Source of the DNA: Winogradskyella marincola
GTDB taxonomy: Bacteria; Bacteroidota; Bacteroidia; Flavobacteriales; Flavobacteriaceae
Assembly (NCBI RefSeq): GCF_029624125.1
Contig: NZ_JARSBN010000003.1
Span: forward strand, 1 to 64,000
Direction of reading: 5' to 3'
Length of the DNA: 64,000 bases
Made by a program: the position numbers and the translations under genes. The first letter of the stretch is position 1. Every line of letters starts with the position of its first letter. Of the stretch, positions 7,468-15,200 are shown piece by piece. A model generated the notes under the pieces. The model saw nothing but the letters and a program-made list of their open reading frames with translations, made no database searches and was not told the DNA's origin.

Positions 7468-7493
7468 AAAGACGAATGACAAAAAAGCACTGG

Positions 7494-7625
7494 CTATAAC
7501 AATGTATAAAATTAATTGCTAGTTCTAGCCTACTTACGAAAGTCCTCGCGGACTTTCTATCTGTGATTTATTTGCTAACTTCAGTGCCTAAACCACGCAA
7601 CTAATCTTATACAAACACGTTAGCA
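7494..7625 (+). repeat. attC-like site 9
   Basis: R'' is CTATAAC at 7494-7500 and R' is GTTAGCA at 7619-7625. Arms GTATAAAATTAATTGC and GCAACTAATCTTATAC pair with two A-C positions on top, G-T on the bottom. The interior, GCTAGTTCTAGCC and GAAAGTCCTCGCGGACTTTC, is a near copy of the site at 4094, with compensating changes in the hairpin. Length is 132 bp. Confidence 0.85.
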
Positions 7626-7630
7626 ACAAT

Positions 7631-7969
7631 ATGAACGAAACGAACAACATAGAAAAAATTAAGACTGAATTGATTAATTCGTGTGTGAATTACAACACAA
7701 AATCATTCATTCCTTTTCTAATGTCAAAAAACGTTCTGACTGCAATGCCAAATAAAACAAGATTTTACAGTTTTTTTAAATATATGGTTAGTTGTACAAA
7801 ACAATGTTCTGAAGGACAACTAACATTCAAAATAGAACACGAGAAAAGAACAAATAATCGAAAAAAATATTATTTAAATTTTTACGACAAAATTCATAAA
7901 CATTCTCGTTTATCAATCGAAGTTAGAGAGACGAAAGAAAATATTTATTTCGACACCTTACCTTTTTAA
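7631..7969 (+). CDS. Hypothetical protein, first gene of a two-gene cassette
   Basis: The 112-residue protein has no signal peptide or membrane helix and is basic, with two cysteines in SCTKQCSEG. No family recognised. It starts 11 bases after the crossover point, so its promoter is not obviously within the cassette. The next gene follows after 16 bases on the same strand, and both lie in one cassette whose ends GTTAGCAACA and TGTTGCCAAC match with one difference. Confidence 0.7.
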   Translation: MNETNNIEKIKTELINSCVNYNTKSFIPFLMSKNVLTAMPNKTRFYSFFKYMVSCTKQCSEGQLTFKIEHEKRTNNRKKYYLNFYDKIHKHSRLSIEVRETKENIYFDTLPF

Positions 7970-7985
7970 AATATTAAACCTAAAA

Positions 7986-8309
7986 ATGAAAAAAGATTAC
8001 AGAGTTTTAGAAATAAGAGAGGCTGAATTGAAAACAGACGGAACAAAAATTATCGTATTTAAATTATCAGAAGTTGAATATAGCAAATACAAATCCATGA
8101 CTGGACAAATCTACTATGATTTCGGATTAGACGGTAGTGATTTTGCCTTTGACTACAAAGCTCATTCGGAACTTATAGACGACATAGTTTATTCGGCTCA
8201 AAATGAGGAAATTGTTTCTTTAGATTTAGCAGATTTTAATTTAAGAAAAGAAACAAAAAATGGAATTAAAAATGATACTTATTATCATAAATCATTGAAA
8301 ATAGAATAA
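7986..8309 (+). CDS. Hypothetical protein, second gene of a two-gene cassette
   Basis: The 107-residue acidic, soluble protein has the look of a mixed alpha/beta fold (YRVLEIREAELKTDGTKIIVFKL, GQIYYDFGLDGSDFAFDY). I recognise no family. It follows 7631-7969 by 16 bases. A basic and an acidic small protein encoded as a pair in a cassette is the layout of many toxin-antitoxin modules, but no known motif supports this, so it is only a possibility. Confidence 0.7.
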   Translation: MKKDYRVLEIREAELKTDGTKIIVFKLSEVEYSKYKSMTGQIYYDFGLDGSDFAFDYKAHSELIDDIVYSAQNEEIVSLDLADFNLRKETKNGIKNDTYYHKSLKIE

Positions 8310-8318
8310 AAATACTGT

Positions 8319-8451
8319 TGCCAACACCGTATATAAAAAATTGCTGGTGTTTGGCTGTAACAAAGGAGGTTGCACGTTTGCTACATCTGATTTTCCTACG
8401 GAAAATCCTCGCTGGCAAACACGCAACTTTCCATATACAAAACCGTTGGCT
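8319..8451 (+). repeat. attC-like site 10
   Basis: R'' is TGCCAAC at 8319-8325 and R' is GTTGGCT at 8445-8451. Arms GTATATAAAAAATTGC and GCAACTTTCCATATAC pair with three A-C positions on top, all G-T on the bottom. Interior hairpin GATTTTCCTACGGAAAATC. Length is 133 bp. Confidence 0.85.
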
Positions 8452-8485
8452 GTAATGTAAAACGACATTCCCGAAAACAAAGAAA

Positions 8486-8953
8486 ATGACCCAATCTGAA
8501 CTTATAATTTTAAATTTTACAGAAATAAGGAGAAGAAGTATAAAACTTTGGAATGGACTACCTGAGAAATATTATAATTGGAAACCTGACGAAAAAGCAA
8601 TGAGTGCGTCAGAAATGATAAGACACGTTTTGGAGGCTGATTATGGATGGAATCTTATTATTAATCAAGGTGATATGACAAATTATAAAACACCTTGGGA
8701 AAACCGAGCATTTATTAGCCTTACTGATGAACTTGAATTTGCCGAACCTTATAGAAAAACATTTATAGAAAGTATTGAACATTTTTCGGATAAGGAATTA
8801 AACGAAACCGAAATCGTTCACCCTGGAAATGGAGACAAGAAAATCCTTGCAAAATATTTGTTACGGATTGGATATCACGAATCAGTTCACGCAGGACAAT
8901 TTCTGTCGTATTTAAGAGCAATGAAAATTGATAGACCAAACATATGGGATTGA
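8486..8953 (+). CDS. DinB-family protein
   Basis: The 155-residue protein resembles the DinB/YfiT four-helix metal-binding superfamily: a WKPDEKAMSASEMIRHVLEADY start with one histidine, and GYHESVHAGQFLSYLRAM near the C-terminus with two more, giving the usual three-histidine pocket. Members include thiol-dependent S-transferases and many proteins of unknown role; substrates here are unknown. Bacillithiol is a candidate cofactor since a YtxJ homologue lies at 15,666, but that link is inference. It is alone in its cassette; the ends GTTGGCTGTA and TACAGCCAAC match perfectly. Confidence 0.8.
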   Translation: MTQSELIILNFTEIRRRSIKLWNGLPEKYYNWKPDEKAMSASEMIRHVLEADYGWNLIINQGDMTNYKTPWENRAFISLTDELEFAEPYRKTFIESIEHFSDKELNETEIVHPGNGDKKILAKYLLRIGYHESVHAGQFLSYLRAMKIDRPNIWD

Positions 8954-8965
8954 AAAAAACACTAC

Positions 8966-9149
8966 AGCCAACAATGTATAACCGCAATTTGCTTACGCCT
9001 GTTCGCTACGCTCGGGTCAGCGGATTCGACTACGTCCGAATCCACTCGGAGTTGGCTACGCCGAACCTAAAGGTTTGCTAACGTCTGTGCTTAACCGAAA
9101 AATTTGCGTACTTTAACCCGTAACTGACGGTTATACGAGACCGTAGCCA
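8966..9149 (+). repeat. attC-like site 11, long form with damaged right end
   Basis: R'' is AGCCAAC at 8966-8972. The right end reads GAGACC then GTAGCCATAT at 9143, without GTT. The closing bases of the following cassette (GGTTACCAAC) predict that it once began GTTGGTAACC, so about four bases (GTTG) seem to be lost at the crossover point. The left arm GTATAACCG pairs with CGGTTATAC. Length is about 184 bp, with a long interior containing GATTCGACTACGTCCGAATC. Confidence 0.6.
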
Positions 9150-9186
9150 TATACGAAAATCGACTAAAAAACGTTATTTTTGAACT

Positions 9187-9573
9187 GTGTTAAGTCGAAT
9201 AAGAAATAGCGTATTTACGAAAATCCTATGGGGAATTATTGGGTTATATCTGTTAAACATAAGTATTGATCCGGCTGACCCAAACCCTGAACATATTCCT
9301 GAAGATTTAACTTTCAATGACCAAGAAAGTATAATTGAAATAGTTCTTGAAAAAGTATTGGGTTATGAAGATGCTATTAAAGAATATGATGATTATGATA
9401 CTGAAGACCACAATACAAAAACAAATGTTAAAATTGATTTAGCAACGCATTACATAGTTAACAATAATCTAAATCAATCATTCGTTGAAATAAAAAAGCA
9501 CAAATTTCCAGAGCATAAGATTAATTTAACAAAAGGCTTTCAAAAGCTCGATATTCCACCACCCAAGGTTTGA
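9187..9573 (+). CDS. Hypothetical protein with one membrane segment, GTG start
   Basis: The 128-residue product begins at GTG 9187 with RIRNSVFTKILWGIIGLYLLNIS, a membrane segment or uncleaved signal, then PADPNPEHIPEDLTFNDQESIIEIVLEKVLG, and ends IPPPKV. Such short proteins with this DPNPEHI pattern occur in Bacteroidota next to outer-membrane proteins like the one that follows 80 bases downstream, so a shared process is likely; the function is unknown to me. Both genes lie in the cassette 9144-10,649. No RBS or ATG alternative is evident. Confidence 0.65.
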   Translation: MLSRIRNSVFTKILWGIIGLYLLNISIDPADPNPEHIPEDLTFNDQESIIEIVLEKVLGYEDAIKEYDDYDTEDHNTKTNVKIDLATHYIVNNNLNQSFVEIKKHKFPEHKINLTKGFQKLDIPPPKV

Positions 9574-9653
9574 TTTGTTTTACGAATAGACTAATCCCTG
9601 CCTATTAAATAGGTGTGGGATAATATCATAATGCTTAAAAAACAAATCAAAAA

Positions 9654-10514
9654 ATGTATTTAAAAAAATTATTAATGCTAATAATACTATTAGCATCTTC
9701 AACATATTCAATTGCCCAAATTACAAAGGCTGAAAAGGACAGTATTTATATCCAACAAGTAGAAGACCATAAAGAACCTGACAAAGTTTTACATGCTGAA
9801 CCACTTTACATTGATCTTATACGCGATTTGGGAGCAAGAAAAGGAGAGAAAGAATGGAACCTAGGTTTAGGCTTGACTGACAATTTAAGATTTGATGCTT
9901 ATGAAGCATTAATTGAATATGAATGGGCACCTATTAACAGGTTGGGTTTTGAAGTGGAATTACCTTTTACTTTTTATTCCCCTCAAAGTGGAGTAAGCCG
10001 AGATTCAGTTCCTTCAAACAGCTTAAATAGTATTAAAATAGCAACTCAATGGTCATTCTTTGTTCGTGAAGCAATGGCAACATCAATGGCAATTGGATAT
10101 ATAAATGAGTTTGAGCTTTCAGATTTTAGTAATTTTGGAAGTCCTTTTATTAAAGGAAATATCTATAACCCTTTTTTAGTTGTTGCAAAACGTTGGGGAA
10201 ACAACTTTCATTCATTGATTTATACAGGTCCAATGATTGAACAGAATTTCATTACCAATAAATTTCATACAACTTATGATATTAACACAAGTTTTCATTA
10301 TATGATAACAGGTACAAGAAACTTCATTGGTATGGAATTTAACAAGACTCTTGACAACGAAGACTTCTATATGACAATACGACCACAAATGCGTGTAGGT
10401 GTAACCAACAACTTATTGATTGGTATTGTAGCAGGAATTCCTGTTAGTAGAGAAAATGAAAGGTTTAGTTCTTTTGTAAGACTCATTTGGGAGCCGAAAC
10501 ATAAGCATAAATAA
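9654..10514 (+). CDS. Predicted outer-membrane beta-barrel protein
   Basis: The 286-residue protein has a cleavable signal peptide ending about residue 21 (SIAQ). The mature part starts HAEPLYIDLIRDLGARKGEKEWN and consists of alternating strands with aromatic girdles, ending RLIWEPKHKHK. It is predicted to form an outer-membrane barrel of about ten to twelve strands. I recognise the pattern as recurring in Bacteroidota but know no function. It follows the small membrane protein at 9187 and precedes a normal recombination site by ten bases. It is the second largest cassette cargo here. Confidence 0.75.
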   Translation: MYLKKLLMLIILLASSTYSIAQITKAEKDSIYIQQVEDHKEPDKVLHAEPLYIDLIRDLGARKGEKEWNLGLGLTDNLRFDAYEALIEYEWAPINRLGFEVELPFTFYSPQSGVSRDSVPSNSLNSIKIATQWSFFVREAMATSMAIGYINEFELSDFSNFGSPFIKGNIYNPFLVVAKRWGNNFHSLIYTGPMIEQNFITNKFHTTYDINTSFHYMITGTRNFIGMEFNKTLDNEDFYMTIRPQMRVGVTNNLLIGIVAGIPVSRENERFSSFVRLIWEPKHKHK

Positions 10515-10523
10515 AAATACGGT

Positions 10524-10655
10524 TACCAACAATGTATGTAAAAAATAGCGGTTTAGGTGTGAATTTGAACCGCTATTACCTTTAATATGAGTATATTGCT
10601 TTCCGAAAAGCTAGTGCTTAAAATCCGCTACTTTCCATACACAAAACCGTTACCC
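10524..10655 (+). repeat. attC-like site 12
   Basis: R'' is TACCAAC at 10,524-10,530 and R' is GTTACCC at 10,649-10,655. Arms GTATGTAAAAAATAGCGG and CCGCTACTTTCCATACAC pair with mostly A-C mismatches on top that become G-T on the bottom. Interior GCGGTTTAGG...AACCGC hairpin differs from the others. Length is 132 bp. Confidence 0.8.
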
Positions 10656-10660
10656 ACAAT

Positions 10661-11194
10661 TTGAGAAAACTATATTACATACTTATAATTTTGGCTTTAA
10701 CTTGATGTACTTCGGTAAAAAAAGCACAATCAAATTATGATGTGACTCAAATTAAAAGTAATGAGTTAATAATATTTAATGGTACATATCAGAACAAATG
10801 TGAGAAATGCAAAGCAGAAATTTATTCACTTTGGTCATCCATAGATTATAGGTCAGAAAAACTCGAAGATTGGGAGGATTTGATTGTTAAGATAAAAGTT
10901 ACCAATAATTTAAACTTAAAGGCAGAACTCTTTCGAAACGGGAAGATAATTGACAAACGAATTCTTAAAGGTAAAGTCTCGGGTAATTATTTTCAGCTTA
11001 AAAGACAGTGGAAAACGGATTTTAAATTTGTTGTTTTATGGTTTTTAGGCGATAGTTCGGTCAAACTGGCTATGAATGAGAAAAAAGAATTAGTAGTTTT
11101 AAGGGAAAGTAGTGGAGTTGCATTATTAGTTGCTTTTCCTGTATTTGGTGCTGACTCACGGTTAATTGAAACTAACTATAAACGTGTGGAATAA
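10661..11194 (+). pseudogene. Lipoprotein gene broken by a TGA codon inside its lipobox
   Basis: From TTG 10,661 the frame reads RKLYYILILALT, then TGA at 10,703-10,705, then CTSVKKAQSNYDVTQIK and on to TAA at 11,192-11,194. LALT-x-C is a lipobox with the residue before the cysteine replaced by a stop, so this was a lipoprotein gene of about 177 codons. The remaining open part from GTG 10,742 (150 codons) has no signal peptide and would stay in the cytoplasm if made. The protein has a CEKCKAEIYSLW motif and no recognised family. Cassette ends GTTACCCACA and TGTTGGTAAC match with one difference. Confidence 0.72.
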
Positions 11195-11199
11195 GCTGT

Positions 11200-11310
11200 T
11201 GGTAACAACATGTATAATTAATTGCATCTAATTTTCCTCCCGCTGAACTATCGCCAGTTTTATTTAATAAATTAATAACTAATCAACTCAACTACTCATA
11301 GCCGAGACTT
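11200..11310 (+). repeat. attC-like site 13, hybrid and degenerate
   Basis: R'' is TGGTAAC at 11,200-11,206 with left arm ATGTATAATTAATTGC. The right side reads CAACTACTCATAGCCGAGAC, which is the partner of a GGCTATGAG-type left arm as in the site at 2930, not of this one. No GTT follows. The site looks like a chimera made by deletion or exchange between two different sites and is probably inactive. Confidence 0.55.
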
Positions 11311-11337
11311 ATATAAACAGCTAAATCAAAAAAGTAG

Positions 11338-11901
11338 ATGAATAATACTTCAATTTTAGAATCTAAATTAAAAAGACATAAAATTTCCTACTCAAATGAA
11401 AATGGAAAAATAATTATTGGGAAATCAAAGACCGATTTTACAACACTAATCGGACTTGTTATTCTTCCAATACTAGCTGGGCTTGGAATTTGTTTGTTTA
11501 TACTTATTAATAATATAGAATTACGTGGTAAAATTATTGCTGGGATTATATTATTGTTTAGTACAGGATTTTTTAGCTATTCTAGATTAAGTGCAAAAAA
11601 ACAGTCAAATGACAACTTAAAAACACTTGAACATAAAGTGATAAAAATAAAAAACGATTTTGGCGAATACATTTTTGACTCAAAAAGCATAAAGGATTTT
11701 GAATATTCTGCCGAACAGATTGACGAAGACTCCTATGAGGGAACTCTTTTCTTAATAGACAAAGACGAAAGGAAACATCAAATCCTAGGATTTGACGATG
11801 AGAATGAAAAATATGTCCTTAATGATTTAAAATGGTTCTCGGAATATTTAATCAATCATGTAGAATTGACAATAACTGTTGCGAACAATGATTATAAGTA
11901 A
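11338..11901 (+). CDS. Hypothetical membrane protein
   Basis: The 187-residue protein has two adjacent membrane helices (about residues 38-60 and 65-85), flanked by a short N-terminal part and a C-terminal domain with DEDSYEGTLFLIDKDERKHQILGF. It may be a small inner-membrane sensor or accessory protein; I recognise no family. Its last codons run into the left end of the following degenerate site, so the original stop may have been lost and the tail LTITVANNDYK may be read from the former site. Confidence 0.7.
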   Translation: MNNTSILESKLKRHKISYSNENGKIIIGKSKTDFTTLIGLVILPILAGLGICLFILINNIELRGKIIAGIILLFSTGFFSYSRLSAKKQSNDNLKTLEHKVIKIKNDFGEYIFDSKSIKDFEYSAEQIDEDSYEGTLFLIDKDERKHQILGFDDENEKYVLNDLKWFSEYLINHVELTITVANNDYK

Positions 11902-12019
11902 TTGTTTATTCTTGCCAAATTTTCTTTAAGCTCAAATCGTCACTTCTTAAAATTTAGTAATACCAACATTAGAGGTTTGCTAAAGTATAGTTTACTACTC
12001 TTATCCGATAACGTTATAC
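11880..12019 (+). repeat. attC-like site 14, degenerate
   Basis: The left end TGCGAAC then AATGATTATAAGTAATTG resembles the site at 2930, as does the right end CTACTCTTATCCGATAACGTTATAC with GTTATAC at 12,013-12,019. The interior hairpins are gone. Its decay, together with site 13, marks the right, presumably oldest, edge of the array. Confidence 0.5.
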
Positions 12020-12261
12020 CAAAAAAAGCTCTTTAAACATAGCTGTTTTTGTTACCGGAGAGAATCATTTTTTATTATCAAAATTTTGCTTCTTTTCAAT
12101 GATTTGGAGCTCTTTGTTCCTTTTTTATCTTACCGTTTGCAGTTTTATTAACAATAAAATGAGAAATTTTTATTATATTCAGTAGGGGTTTTAAAATTTG
12201 TTTTGGTTTGTTTATCTGAAATTAATGTATTGATATTCAATTTAATGTGTAAATTAAGGTT
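12020..12261. other. Intergenic leader of the large kinase gene
   Basis: With the degenerate site before it, this completes a gene-free stretch of about 360 bases. It is very AT-rich, has several T-runs and no long frame. No clear TAnnTTTG promoter or hairpin terminator could be picked out; the promoter of the kinase gene must lie here. Confidence 0.5.
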
Positions 12262-15192
12262 ATGGGTAGTCTCAAATCAAAAATTAAAAGAAAGTACATT
12301 CAATTTGGTATTGCAGCTGTAGTACTATTTGTTGTTGTGTTTTCAATTATTCTTAGTCAGATTCTTGATCAGAATAATGATGCATTTTTAATAAATAAGT
12401 CTGGAAAACAGCGTATGCTCAGCCAGAATATAGCAAAAGTTGTTTATGCTATTAATGCAGAGTCCACCTTTTCTGAAAGACAAAACTCTATTAATCAACT
12501 GAAATTGTTGGCCTCAGAGATAGAGGCATCTCACCACTATTTGTACACAAAATTTAAAGAAGATAAGTATAGAAATGATAGGTTAGATTCCTTATTTAAT
12601 GTGCTTACTGCATATCTAGATAAAATTTTGGCTTCATGCGAAAGTGTGATAGACTCAGAAAATTCAGAAAATCTTAAAAAAGGATTAAGCGCTATAGTAG
12701 AGGCAGAAGCACCATATTTAATAACTATGGATGCTATTGTTGATGAGTATCAGAGTATAGCAGAGGGCAATACGCAAAGGCTGAAAATTCACTTTTATAT
12801 ATTGTCTTTGCTCTCTTTTTTATTGTTGTTTGGCGGTTTTTTCTATCTCTTTAAACCAACGGTGAGACAATTGATACGAAAAAACGAAGATTTAGTTTTG
12901 GCAAATTCTGAGCTAGAAACATCTAAGTCTAAGATTAAGAAAAACTTATCTGACCTAGAGACTTTAAAGCAAGAGTTAGAAGCATCTAACCATTATAATA
13001 GAATTTTTATAGAGCAAGCACCACCATCTTTAGCCATGCTAGATAAAGACATGCGCTACATTGCAGTATCAAAAAAATGGAAGACTGATTATAAAATGGA
13101 AGGTGTTGATATTATTGGTCGTTCTCATTATGATATTTTTCCAGAGATAGGCGAGGATTGGAAAGAAAGACACAGAGCTTGCCTAAATGGAGCTACAGAT
13201 GTCTGCGATGAAGCCTCGTTTGTAAGATTAGATGGTACAACTCAATGGATTTTTTGGGATGTTAGACCATGGTACAATGAGGTGGGTGAGATTGGAGGTT
13301 TGCTCATGTACACAGGAGATATTACGCATCTAAAAGAACAACGAGAAGCTAAAATAAGGGCAGAAGAGATATTAGATAGTACAACTAAGGTTGCCAGAAT
13401 AGGAACCTGGGAACTAGACTTAAAAACCGATGAATATACACTAAGTAATATAACTAAGGAAATTTTGAAATTTCCGATTGGTTATGAAGTAAAAGGTAAT
13501 GATAGTCTTTTATTTTATAAAGAAGGAGCGAGCAGAGATAGAATTATTAAGCATGTAAATGAACTTATAAAAACGGGAAAACCTTTTGATATTGAAGTTG
13601 AGGTTGTTGATTTTCAAGGAAACACTATTTGGGTAAGAGATATAGGCCAAGCCGAGTTTTCTGGTAATGAGTGTGTAAAGATCTTTGGTATTTTTCAAGA
13701 TATTTCTGATGTTAAACAATCTGAAGCAGAGCTTTTGCGAAAAAATCAATTATTGAGTTTTGCAGAGAAGATTTCTTTAATGGGAAATTGGCAATGGGAT
13801 GTTGTAAACAATACTGTTAAGTGGTCTTCTAATCTTTATAGAATCTTTGGGTTAGACGAGAGCGAAATGAACCTTACTTACGAAACGTATTTTAATTTTG
13901 TGCATCCTAACGACAAAAAAAAGGTTACAGGATTTGTAGAAAAGTCTATAGCAGAGAAAAAATTTCCTAATAATTTTATTCATCGTATTGTTACATCTAC
14001 AGGCGAGGTTAAGACCGTTCATTTATTGGGTGAAGTATTTGAGGAAGAAGGAGCGGTTGTTGAGCTGATTGGTACCTGCCAAGATGTAACTGAGCAACGC
14101 TTGGCCGAAATAAAATTTAGAGGTTTATTAGAGTCTGCACCAGATGCTATGGTTATAATAAACCATAAAGGCAATATACACTTAATAAATAAGCAGGCCG
14201 AGTACTTATTTGGCTACACTGTAGAAGAGTTAGTAGATAAACCTATAGAAACACTTATACCTAACAAGATTATGGATGAGTTTATAAAGTATAGAGACGG
14301 CTTTTTTAAAGACCCTAAGTCTATTAGAATGGCAGACAAAAAAGAGCTTATAGGTATTAATAAAAAGGGAGGAGAGTTTCCTGTTCAGATTAGCTTAAGT
14401 CCTTTACAAACCGAAGAAGGTTTGCTGGTTTCTGCTGCTATAAGAGACGTCACAAAACAAAAACGATCTGAGCAAAAAATTATAAACACTAATGAAAGTT
14501 TACAGATATTAACCAAAAAACTTAAACGACAGAATACACAATTAGCCGATTTTGCCCATATAACATCGCATAACTTAAGAGCACCAGTAAGTAATCTTAA
14601 TTCGCTTTTAGATATCTATCAAAATTCTGATGATGCAGAAGAAAGAGTGGCAATTTTTCAAAAATTAGAAAAAGTAATAAGCCACCTTACACTAACATTA
14701 AATACGCTAGTAGAGGCTATAAAAGTTAAAAATGAGGATGTTAACAAAGAGGATGTGTATTTTAATGAAACACTAAACAAAACCAAAGAGTTACTTACAG
14801 CTCAGATATCTGAGACAGAAGCAGTAATAACATCAGATTTCTCTGCAGTAAATAAAGTGGCTTATAACAAAATATACTTTGAAAGTATTTTTCTTAATTT
14901 AATCGAAAATGCAATAAAATATAAGTCAAAAGAAAGAAAACCTCAAATACATTTAGTATCTTCAATAAACGAAGGAAAAATAGTATTAAAGGTGTCTGAT
15001 AACGGATTGGGTATAGATCTTAAACGACACGGACACAAACTATTTGGGCTAAACAAAGTCTTTCATAGGCATCCAGATGCTAAAGGAGTAGGACTGTTTA
15101 TGACTAAGCTTCATGTAGAATCTATGGGAGGTACCATTAAGGCAGAAAGCAATGTTAATGTTGGTACTACATTTATAATTAATTTTAACTAA
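12262..15192 (+). CDS. Multi-PAS membrane sensor histidine kinase with PilJ-type input
   Basis: The 976-residue protein has a membrane helix at about 16-36, an extracytoplasmic helical region with the PilJ-type pattern NKSGKQRMLSQNIAKVV, a second helix at about 175-196, a short coiled coil, four PAS domains (about 249-365, 370-480, 495-615, 618-740), a phosphoacceptor helix with H770 in SHNLRAPV, and a HATPase_c domain (NLIENAIKYKS, VSDNGLGID, GVGLFMTK). It should autophosphorylate in response to an envelope or PAS-bound signal and pass phosphate to the receiver protein encoded 9 bases downstream. The kinase core closely resembles that of the cassette kinase at 5585. The PilJ-type domain is known from nitrate sensors and type IV pilus receptors; the ligand here is unknown. 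Confidence 0.92.
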   Translation: MGSLKSKIKRKYIQFGIAAVVLFVVVFSIILSQILDQNNDAFLINKSGKQRMLSQNIAKVVYAINAESTFSERQNSINQLKLLASEIEASHHYLYTKFKEDKYRNDRLDSLFNVLTAYLDKILASCESVIDSENSENLKKGLSAIVEAEAPYLITMDAIVDEYQSIAEGNTQRLKIHFYILSLLSFLLLFGGFFYLFKPTVRQLIRKNEDLVLANSELETSKSKIKKNLSDLETLKQELEASNHYNRIFIEQAPPSLAMLDKDMRYIAVSKKWKTDYKMEGVDIIGRSHYDIFPEIGEDWKERHRACLNGATDVCDEASFVRLDGTTQWIFWDVRPWYNEVGEIGGLLMYTGDITHLKEQREAKIRAEEILDSTTKVARIGTWELDLKTDEYTLSNITKEILKFPIGYEVKGNDSLLFYKEGASRDRIIKHVNELIKTGKPFDIEVEVVDFQGNTIWVRDIGQAEFSGNECVKIFGIFQDISDVKQSEAELLRKNQLLSFAEKISLMGNWQWDVVNNTVKWSSNLYRIFGLDESEMNLTYETYFNFVHPNDKKKVTGFVEKSIAEKKFPNNFIHRIVTSTGEVKTVHLLGEVFEEEGAVVELIGTCQDVTEQRLAEIKFRGLLESAPDAMVIINHKGNIHLINKQAEYLFGYTVEELVDKPIETLIPNKIMDEFIKYRDGFFKDPKSIRMADKKELIGINKKGGEFPVQISLSPLQTEEGLLVSAAIRDVTKQKRSEQKIINTNESLQILTKKLKRQNTQLADFAHITSHNLRAPVSNLNSLLDIYQNSDDAEERVAIFQKLEKVISHLTLTLNTLVEAIKVKNEDVNKEDVYFNETLNKTKELLTAQISETEAVITSDFSAVNKVAYNKIYFESIFLNLIENAIKYKSKERKPQIHLVSSINEGKIVLKVSDNGLGIDLKRHGHKLFGLNKVFHRHPDAKGVGLFMTKLHVESMGGTIKAESNVNVGTTFIINFN

Positions 15193-15200
15193 AAAAAGCA

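Larger units (their letters stand above)
690..12019 (+). mobile_element. Integron-like gene cassette array without integrase in view
   Basis: Eleven clear and several decayed inverted-repeat sites of about 130-135 bp punctuate a series of short genes. Every clear site opens with YAAC and closes with GTTR, and crossover between G and TT of GTTR divides the DNA into units of 419 to 2129 bp. Each unit begins with bases complementary to those ending at YAAC of its own closing site, the signature of attC recombination. Genes lie 5-prime of their site, and all but one are on the + strand. No tyrosine recombinase is encoded in the window, so formally this is a cluster of attC sites lacking an integrase. 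Site decay at the right end suggests that the integrase, if present, is left of position 1. That the sites are recombined by an IntI-type enzyme is inference. Confidence 0.8.

Noticed and set aside
8319-8451. AGGAGG-like sequence in site 10 as a ribosome binding site
   Set aside because: No start codon follows at a suitable distance, and Bacteroidota seldom use Shine-Dalgarno sequences.
9000-9110. Short palindromes such as GATTCGACTACGTCCGAATC as terminators
   Set aside because: They lack T-tracts and lie inside a recombination site, where interior hairpins are expected.
690-12019. Regularly spaced repeats as a CRISPR array
   Set aside because: Units are 130 bp and differ from each other, spacers are 0.4-2.1 kb genes, and no cas gene is near.
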